Origin: Pagrus major
Taxonomy: Eukaryota > Chordata > Actinopteri > Spariformes > Sparidae
DNA: 64,000 bases
Reading direction: 5' to 3'
NCBI RefSeq assembly: GCF_040436345.1
Contig: NC_133224.1
Span: forward strand, 7,432,741 to 7,496,740
Of this stretch, positions 57,067 to 64,000 are shown piece by piece. A program made the position numbers and the translations under genes. Below the pieces are notes generated by a model. The model saw nothing but the letters and a program-made list of their open reading frames with translations. It was not told the origin of the DNA and searched no databases. The number at the start of each line of letters is the position of its first letter. Position 1 is the first letter of the stretch.

Positions 57067-57373
57067 AGCAGAAACACCGAGACGAAGCGCTGCTAGAGAG
57101 TGAGCCGCAACAGGAAATGAAAGAGGAAGAGCCGTACTCAGATTTTAACTCCGGAGGATGCAGACTGCAACACCAAACATCTGTCAGACCAGTAGCAGTA
57201 AACACATGTTTTTGTTCCCTTTTTTTAAGACGATAAAAATAGACGATGCTTTTGTGACGCATCTCATGTAATCCGTGTCACATGATAACCGTGACATTTC
57301 CTCTGTTTGAATCTACATTTGACGTCTTGGTCAGTTTTTCACTGTAACCATGTCCTTTTGTCTGTTTTTTGTA

Positions 57374-57379
57374 AATAAA
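57374..57379 (+). terminator. sf3b2 polyadenylation signal
   Basis: A perfect AATAAA lies 308 bases after the sf3b2 stop codon, followed by TGAAGTGATGACAAG and then a GT-rich stretch from about 57400. It is the only canonical signal in the likely 3' UTR. Confidence 0.8.
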
Positions 57380-57774
57380 TGAAGTGATGACAAGAGTTCA
57401 CAGCTGTGCTGCCCCAAGGTTTCCTTTTCATAGTCACTTTTTGAGGAGTTACTGTATGTGTACGCTTACATTAGGGAATCAGGTGCTGGTGGCAAAAACG
57501 CAAAGGTAGTTGCCAAGTCTGAGTCAGCTGATCGAGTCACAAGCCATGACTGTCAGCTGACAGGAGAAGGAGCCCTTTGACATATGTAGCTCATAATGTT
57601 CGGAGATATAAATATAATTGAACTATTAATGTATAAAATATTGTTTTTCTTGTAATCAGAATAATTGTACAGTTTTATTCAAAATTTTGGCAGAAAATAC
57701 ACCACAATCACTTTCTTGACAAGATATTTAGTAGCTAGATTTATACCGCTCATGTCTGTTTGCTTTAAATACGA

Positions 57775-58345
57775 AGCTACAAACAGCCATATTGCTTGGT
57801 TTAGCTTAGCTTAGCATAGAGACTGGAAACAGCAAGTCTGACTGTCCAAAGTAACAAAATCCGCCTACTGACACTCCTAAAGCTCACTAATCAGTGTGTT
57901 TGATCTCATTTGTTTAATATGTCTGTAGCACACCTTTATATATAGCTACAACTAGCCAAACAGCTCTTTAGCTTAGCTTAGCATAAAGACTTGAAACTGG
58001 AAAACAACATGCTCGGCTCTCTCCAAGGTGACAAAATCCACCCACTGACACTCCTAAAGCTCACTAATCAGTATGTTTGATCTTGTTTGCTTAATATGTC
58101 TGTATCACCTTTTATATAAAGCCAAACAGCTGTTTAGCTAAGTTTAGCGTAGCTTAGCATAAGGACTGGGAAACGGCAAGCCTGGCTCTCTCCAAAGGTA
58201 ACAAAATCCGCCTACCAACACTTACAAAGCTCACACATCAACGTGTTAAGTCTCGTTTGTTTAATTTGTAGCTAAAAGAGTGTATTTAATGTTTTACTGG
58301 GGGTTATGTGCCGGACTATTTCTTGGCCGGCGGTAGTTAGTAACT
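57775..58345 (+). repeat. Three-copy tandem repeat, about 170-180 bp per unit
   Basis: Each unit runs from TTTAGCTTAGCATA through GACTGGAAAC-like, AACAAAATCCGCC, AAAGCTCACTAATCA and TTGTTTAATATGTC blocks. Units begin near 57800, 57967 and 58135. The last ends in GGGGGTTATGTGCCGGACTA and TTTCTTGGCCGG, a tail I recognise from a common dispersed fish repeat. Spacing is regular and no protein is encoded. Confidence 0.85.
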
Positions 58346-58502
58346 TCCGGCTTCCGGTTCGCCCCCTATTTATATAATATTATATAAATATATTTTAAAT
58401 ATACTGCAATGAATACTCATACAGTTTAATTTGATTTATTGTCAGAAGAAGTTTTTTTCCATTTTCATAAAGAGGTAGAGGTATTTCCTGTCTACGAACT
58501 TG

Positions 58503-58523
58503 GTTGCTAGGTAACTGACGTCA
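58503..58523 (+). promoter_or_regulatory. RFX X-box and adjoining CRE
   Basis: GTTGCTAGGTAAC (58503-58515) fits the RFX X-box consensus, and the perfect CRE palindrome TGACGTCA (58516-58523) follows directly. They lie 18-38 bases upstream of an ATG in good context. X-boxes of this form are typical of genes for cilia. Function here is inferred. Confidence 0.5.
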
Positions 58524-58540
58524 CCACCACTCAAACCAAG

Positions 58541-58605
58541 ATGTCGGGGGAGCACCGCGCTCACGAGGGACCTGAGGGGGGGGCAAATACCTCATCTCCT
58601 TTCAG
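58541..58605 (+). CDS. Candidate first coding exon of unknown gene or alternative pacs1 5' exon
   Basis: The ATG at 58541 has A at -3. The frame encodes MSGEHRAHEGPEGGANTSSP then F, and closes at TTTCAG followed by GTAATG, a good splice donor. The exon ends in phase 2. Pacs1 exon 1 also ends in phase 2 with AG before GT, so this exon could in principle splice to pacs1 exon 2 as an alternative start; it could also splice to a candidate exon at 59176. I do not recognise the peptide. The adjacent X-box/CRE supports a real promoter, but an untranslated or non-functional exon is possible. Confidence 0.3.
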
Positions 58606-58808
58606 GTAATGACTCATAATTCTCGCAAAACACGCGGACACGGCGCTGTGCTGCAGTGTCGACGAGCTGCGGTACACGTTTCTGCGGCTAGAGGGCGGAA
58701 GAGGACCCTGAACGTGACGGTCACCTGACCGTCTGGGAAGCACAGTGACCTACATACTGCCTGCTGCAGCATGTTGCTTCGGACTGTCGGTCACTGGTGC
58801 ACATGCTG

Positions 58809-58836
<28 letters not shown>
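58809..58836. repeat. (CA)n microsatellite
   Basis: An uninterrupted CA run of about 28 bases. Confidence 0.9.
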
Positions 58837-58839
<3 letters not shown>

Positions 58840-59175
58840 AAAATAAAACAGCAGCAGCACTGGTAATATTATAGAGCTGTTTGGACGAGTGGTGATGATT
58901 ATAGCAGCCTGTCAAATTCATTTTATATTTATAGTGACACCCTTTGTGGGTGTGACATGTGGCCATTGTGGAGTAAATGACATCATCTCCTGGCATTCAA
59001 AAGCATGTCTTACCTCTTGTTTGCCAGCACTGGCTTTGGTTCAGTAGGCTATGGGAAACAGACTGTAATAATAATGATGATGCGTCATCCCTTTCTCCAT
59101 CCAGTGTGTGTTTTCTATTGTTCATCATTCCTGCAATCAACGTTCAAAACCTCCTCGTGCTCTCTCCTGATTTAG

Positions 59176-59323
59176 GTGGCGCAGACACAAAATTACATTC
59201 ACAAAAGAGGCCGGTGTTTTAAAAGCACAATGTGCAGGTGATTCATGCCGTGTTAGAGCTGAAATTATTGATAAAGCGACGGCTCACTGGACCAACCTTT
59301 TATTACCGATGAATAACAAGTGA
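59176..59323 (+). CDS. Candidate terminal exon following 58541-58605
   Basis: An acceptor (CTCTCTCCTGATTTAG) precedes 59176. Joined in phase to the exon at 58541-58605, the frame stays open for 48 full codons after the split Arg and stops at TGA 59321-59323. It starts RWRRHKITFTKEAG and ends LLLPMNNK. The combined product would be about 70 residues. I know of no matching family. A GTGATT sequence inside (59237) could be a donor instead. Treat as a weak hypothesis. Confidence 0.15.
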
Positions 59324-59394
59324 AAATGCCCCCTCAAAAAAACTCTACTTCCAGGCTTCTCAGATGTGAAGATTTGACGCCCTTCTTTGTTTTA

Positions 59395-59590
59395 AAGGTG
59401 CAATATGTATGAATTATTGTTCAAAACATTCAAAAATTAAAGGGGCGCTATGTAGAAAGAAATTCAAACTGAGAATTGTAATATTTACGCTAACTGAATA
59501 AACAAGCTGTCCTCAGAGGAAAATAAGGTCCCCAGAACACTGTTTGAAGCTAGAAAGGTGGCAGGGTCCGCCACACATAAACACAGTAAA
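59395..59590 (-). mobile_element. Non-autonomous repeat, family A copy 4
   Basis: It begins with two nested ends, AAAGGTGCAATATGTATG and TAAAGGGGCGCTATGTAG, and contains the reverse core GTGGCAGGGTCCGCCAC at about 59559-59575. The two adjacent ends suggest a nested or rearranged insertion. Confidence 0.7.
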
Positions 59591-62349
59591 AAGAAAATAA
59601 TTCAAACCTGTCCTGTGCATACTGTAAAGACTACATAATACTTCATACATGTATGAAACTAGCACTACTTTAGCACCATATGTGGGTTTAATTGTGTTGC
59701 GTAAGAGACGGTCTGAACGTAATTGATTTTGACATTGGCTTTGGAGCCTGTGCAGTGTCACTTGATGACCTGGCAGATTTAGGCCGCTGTGTAAAAAGTA
59801 ACCGCGGGATTATCCCGTGACCATGTTTTAATCTGCTTGATTCTAATCTCTTTATCAATGGCAGGAGAGAAGCACGTTAAAAAGAGCAGGGGGTTCGCAC
59901 TGCGCTTAAGTCATCCGGCTGATTATCCAGAGCGAGGCGACGGGGAGAGCGAGGGAGAGTGTGCATGGTTTTAATTCCAGCTCATTAGTGGAGCAGCTGA
60001 TTTCACTGATTGTCACACCTTCAAGCTAACAGGAAGAGAGCGCTTGCCAGAGACATCCGCGTCTGTTTTGCTTGGCTGGAATGAAAACTAAACTGTCTAC
60101 TCTGGTCTGTGATGAGAATCTGAACGAGAAGTTTTATAGTCCTCCTAGAGATGTTTGAACCTGCAGTCTGCAGGGCATGAAACCTCTAATACACTGGCTG
60201 CACACGATTAAAAACACAGAACTGCTGGCAAGTGCAAATATGGAGCCACTCTACTATTAAATTGGTTTAACAAGCCGGTTTATCACCTACGCACATTCAC
60301 TAATTTATTACATGTGTAAGTCATTATTAAAGGATCACTATGTAACTTTCTGCAGAAAGATAGTTCATTGTTGAGTCTCCATTCATCCATCCATCCTCTG
60401 TAACCACTGTAGGGTCACCATCTAGTTCAGTAGGGTTGTGGGCTGGAGTCGATCCAAGCTAACATTGGTGAGTGGCTGGGTACGCCACTCTCATGCCCAA
60501 CTCGTCAAATACCAATAAAAAAACACAGAATTTGGTCTTTAGGCATTGAACCCAAACTATTTACTGTTGGGTAAAAATCCAAATCGATGTGGCAGAACCA
60601 GAGATGTTGTCTCTTTTTTATTCTATGCGCTCTTTGTCCTCACCTTACCCACAGTGCAACTCAACAGCGGACAGTTTGGGTAGAGTTTCCGGTGTGTTAT
60701 GCTAGTCGCGGCTCATGTAGCCTCAGGCCACCAGCCTCAAGCAGAGATGAGGAGCAGGCTACACAGATCATATAAGGAAATGTGCACGACACCAGTACCT
60801 GTTTGCTTCTGTTGCATCATTACTACCGTCGGTTACCGCAGCAGGACACCAACATTTGGAGCACATAATGTTGTTGCTGGCCCAGATCACAGCTGTGATA
60901 ATCTGCCTATAGAGAGGCGTCAAACTGGTGGCAGCCAGCCGCGCCGTGACGTTGGTGGAGTGATTAGGTGGCCTTCTGATTCATAATCAGATTCAGAGAT
61001 TGTAATCATAGCCGTGCCTTTGTCACCTGAGGGTGCAAATGCTGCACCTGTTTCATGCCGCACTGACAGGCAGCCAAACACACGGAGAGCTGCAGCGTGG
61101 CGTTTGTTTCACAGGGAGAAAAGGGTGAAGTGAAGCAGAAAAATACATATTAGACAGGGATTTATTACTCATTTTATTAATTGAACCTGTTTTCACACAA
61201 TTTACAGTTCAAAACAACATGAATATTACATTTTTACCTCATGATCTACCCAGTAATAGTCTTCCCTGAGCATTAAAAGATAGGGTTTCCCACTGCATAA
61301 CAGTTCAGGGACAGGCCAACAAGCACATATTATGAAATGACAGCAAGCTGAATTCACAGACTGTAACCGGTTTTACACCTACATACATTTGCCTGCTCAC
61401 AGCAGCTGAAGGAAGGTGTGTCTGTGTGTGTGTTTGTGTGAGCTTGCACGTGAGTGTATCACTAATGGGAATTATTTCAACAATGGACTTTAAATCGAAC
61501 AATTCTCTAATTCACCCACACTAAAAAAAAATAAAATAAATGCATTGTCACTCATATAAAGTGTAATTCTGCAGGTAGCCGTGGGTAAAGCAGTGACTGA
61601 CGGGTCAATGGGTTTGTTTGATTAATGACACTGTAAGGAGGAAAAGGTGTGTTTCACTGTGTGTAAGTGGTGTTAACATCTACTTGGTATGTTTACGTAA
61701 TGGTATCCAGGCTTAAATTGATAAAATATTACTTTATATTTACTTGATCACGCTGAGGAACTGGTTAATCAGGGGCTAAAGTTAACAAGATAACTGTTGC
61801 TTTCTTTATCGTTTTCAGATTCAAATTAGCTTATTTGCATGACCACACTTACATTAGGCTACGAGGGATATATACTGTTCTATGCATGTACTGTAAACAA
61901 GGTTTACAAGGGAAGTATAATAATCCACAATGTAAGAAAATGGAGAATATTGTAACACTGAATAATCTGAATCAGCTAAGTAACTAAAGTTTTCAAATAA
62001 ATGTAGTGGATTGGGTATGGAAATGGAAATAATCAAGTGAAATACCTCAAAATTGTACTTAAAGACGCAATAGGTAAGAATTTTAGTTGAAATAAGTAAA
62101 AAATGAACTTAAATTATCAACAGAATGTAAAGAAATAATGCTTTTGATGATATGATGTCGAGCCTATGCATTGTATTGCAGAAATATCTTACTTAAGTTA
62201 GCATGCTAACTAGCTAGCCCTGGCCCAGCCTGCCTCAAAGCTCCTGTGCTAGCAGTTTTAACACCAAAGCTTCTACTTTGCTCGAATCTCCCATCCTGGA
62301 CCGCTAGCTGCTAGGCTAATTGAGGTAACCAGCTAGCAGCCATTAGCGA

Positions 62350-62900
62350 TCAGTTAGCATTTTTGCACTTCTGGTCCCCTTGTCTCAAAGTCAATTGGTT
62401 TTCTGTTCAATGCCTGAAATAAGGCCTGTGGTTATGCTATTTACACGTTTTGTTCTACGACATAAAATACATCATTAAATGTCCCACAATTGAATTATCA
62501 AGAGCTTAGGTGGTTGCTAACAAGTGGCTAAATGAGACTACAGAAGTTGTCAGGGACATGACTTTAATAACAAACTATTATAACTCTTACTTTACAACTT
62601 TACAACATTGATCCGTTTATAGAAATCGTGTATAGTTATTATGTAGTAAGACGTTCGGTGGCGGTGACGCTAAGTCATGAGACCGCAATGTAGTCTGTTT
62701 ATAGCCTAACGTTAGCTCGCTATTTAATTCTCGCTTCGAAAATCACAAAAGTTGTGTTCATCTGTGGAGATTATCTTGCCGAACAAAACGTGTAAATATC
62801 ACAAACCTGTGTGTGACACAGAGATTATTTTCAACCATAATCCAAAATCCAATTGAAAAACCCCATTTGTTTGTTTTTTTGTGTGAGGGAACCAGGGCGA
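62350..62900. mobile_element. Family B repeat, copy 2, palindromic form
   Basis: The left arm (62350-62540) matches 7550-7790. The right arm (about 62740-62870) contains the reverse complement of the same blocks, for example GAACAAAACGTGTAAATATC opposite TTTACACGTTTTGTTC and CCAATTGAAAAACCCC opposite the left-arm TCAATTGG block. The arms suggest a long-inverted-repeat (foldback) element. No transposase frame is present. Confidence 0.65.
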
Positions 62901-63060
62901 TGCTAACTTCCGGTTAGCTTACAAAATACGTCATGGCCACGCCCCTCTGTTAGGATATGTGTGTGCTGGGATTTAAATGTCAAACTAAATGTTAAATTAT
63001 TAATTAAATACGTCAAGTTACACTAAAATATCCAACACTAATGTTGAGTATACAAGGAAA

Positions 63061-63095
63061 CCACACACACACACACACACGCACACACACGCACA
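63061..63095. repeat. (CA)n microsatellite upstream of pacs1
   Basis: CA dinucleotides with two GCAC interruptions at the edge of the pacs1 CpG-rich region. Confidence 0.9.
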
Positions 63096-63571
63096 CGGCT
63101 CGGCTCTCCATTGGCGGGCCCGCCTCTCCGCGCTGCACGTCTCCTCTCTGAAGAGGCGTAGCTCGGCTGCTTTCTGCTCATTGTGCGACTCCGGCGAGAG
63201 AAATTTCCGCTTCCTGCACCCGATAAACAACCGAGCGAGCACACGCCGAGCAGCCGCGAGGAGAAGTTGAGGGCAGGCGGAGAGGAGGGGGGAGACACAC
63301 GGACACACGGACTAACCGGGGACTCACCGCCCGTCTTCGGCGACTGCGATGTGTCCGCTGCCGGGCGGCGAGTAGCGCGGACCGGATCAACTTTCCGCCC
63401 GCAGTGTTGCGCGTTTGCAGCAGCGGGAGGCTGAACAAAATAAGCTAAAGGAAGCAGCAGGAGGAGGAGGAGGAGCAGGAGGAGGAGCAGGAGGAGAAGC
63501 AGCCAGGCTACTACGGGTGTTCCTCCTTCAAGCTCCGTGTGAAAGCTCGTGTTTTTCTTTCTTCTCCCAGG
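63096..63571 (+). promoter_or_regulatory. pacs1 CpG-rich promoter and 5' leader
   Basis: The segment is strongly GC- and CpG-rich, with a CCAATtype/GC-box block near 63109-63127 (CATTGGCGGGCCCGCC) and a (GGA)n tract at 63461-63499 in the presumed leader. It ends at the pacs1 ATG at 63572. The leader closes with a pyrimidine tract and CCCAG right before the ATG, which resembles a splice acceptor, so a further upstream untranslated exon cannot be excluded. Confidence 0.6.
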
Positions 63572-63726
63572 ATGTCGGAGCGCGGAGGGCTCCCGCGGAC
63601 TGGGGGCGTCCCCTCGCCGCACATGCAGCCCTCCAAGCCGGTCAGCATCACCTCCAACCGGCCGGTCCACATGAACCTGTACGCCACCTGGGAGGTGGAC
63701 CGCTCCTCGCCCAGCTGCGTGCCGAG
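63572..63726 (+). CDS. pacs1: PACS-1, first coding exon (partial gene)
   Basis: Phosphofurin acidic cluster sorting protein 1 is a cytosolic adaptor that binds acidic-cluster motifs of furin and other cargo and links them to AP-1/AP-3 for return to the trans-Golgi network. This exon encodes 51 residues plus a split Arg codon and stops at AG before GTATGT. The hallmark MNLYATWEVDRSSPSCVPR, the start of the cargo-binding region, is present; LYATWEVDR favours PACS1 over PACS2, which has LFATWEVDG. The N-terminus (MSERGGLPRTGGVPSPHMQP) is much shorter than in mammalian PACS1, which has long Gln- and Ser-rich tracts. The remaining exons lie beyond the window end. Confidence 0.9.
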
Positions 63727-64000
63727 GTATGTTGAATGCGGGGTTGGGGTGGTGGTGGTGGTGGTGGTGGTGGGGGGAACCGGGGGTGCATGACTCGGCT
63801 GTTGGATGGGAAGTGAGCCAGTGTTGTCAGGGTGTTTACACTGGGGGGGGATTTAACACCCATGGGTGCCTATTTGTGAGGTCTTATCACCTCATGTGAG
63901 AGGATTGGAGCTGTTGGTGTGATATTAACACACGAGAAGGTCACATTAAAGAGAATAGTTAACATTTTCTTGACTCTAATGTGGGATATTTACCTGTTGT
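63727..64000 (+). other. Start of pacs1 intron 1
   Basis: GTATGT donor followed by a (GGT)n microsatellite at about 63747-63772 and unassigned sequence to the window edge. Confidence 0.85.

Larger units (their letters stand above)
58846..63050. other. Intergenic region between sf3b2 and pacs1
   Basis: Apart from the candidate exon at 59176, no coding exon was recognised. It holds family A copy 4, scattered family-A-like ends (near 60327 and 62060), GCTAGC-type repeat (62190-62420) and the palindromic family B copy at 62350-62900. The open frames near 60699-60986 do not resemble known proteins. Confidence 0.55.

Noticed and set aside
63038-63670. 210-codon minus-strand frame opposite the pacs1 leader
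   Set aside because: It lies antisense to a CpG-rich promoter, with Leu runs from the (GGA)n tract and Arg/Ser-rich low-complexity sequence; CpG-rich DNA often lacks stops by composition.

Overview
The window looks like nuclear DNA of a teleost (bony fish), probably a percomorph. It has vertebrate multi-exon genes with GT-AG introns, mostly 0.1-1 kb with a few of several kb, many (CA)n/(GA)n microsatellites, and many short non-autonomous repeats with terminal inverted repeats of the kind common in fish genomes. There are no bacterial, phage or CRISPR features. All gene calls come from reading exons by eye and recognising the protein families; no database search was run.

Layout. 1-18.6 kb is gene-poor: repeats, microsatellites, two TATA- or CpG-like patches and one small unidentified coding-like fragment (5.7-5.8 kb). 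18.6-21.8 kb (+) holds a complete six-exon purine nucleoside phosphorylase gene (pnp family, 293 aa). 24.5-44.0 kb (-) holds the complete 21-coding-exon gene of a classical calpain catalytic subunit (capn1-like, 705 aa). It converges on pnp and probably has an untranslated first exon near 47.5 kb. 48.7-57.1 kb (+) holds complete sf3b2 (splicing factor 3b subunit 2, 22 coding exons, 882 aa). 57.4-63.0 kb is intergenic, with a tandem repeat, a palindromic repeat and a possible small first exon under an RFX X-box/CRE. 63.57 kb to the window end (+) holds the first coding exon and start of intron 1 of pacs1; the rest lies outside the window.

Context. CAPN1, SF3B2 and PACS1 all lie in human 11q13, so this is a conserved vertebrate neighbourhood, with a pnp gene beside it here. 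The four genes work in unrelated processes: purine salvage, calcium-dependent proteolysis, U2 snRNP branch-site recognition, and trans-Golgi sorting. They are neighbours by ancestry, not members of one pathway.

Points of most interest: the normally acidic loop of the calpain C2-like domain has almost no acidic residues; a dispersed repeat ends about five bases from a calpain splice donor; pnp intron 3 has TG repeats at both splice sites; two hairpin-forming arrays of a 16-bp unit lie near 12.0 and 12.7 kb; and a candidate exon upstream of pacs1 sits next to an X-box. I found no clearly new multi-gene system.
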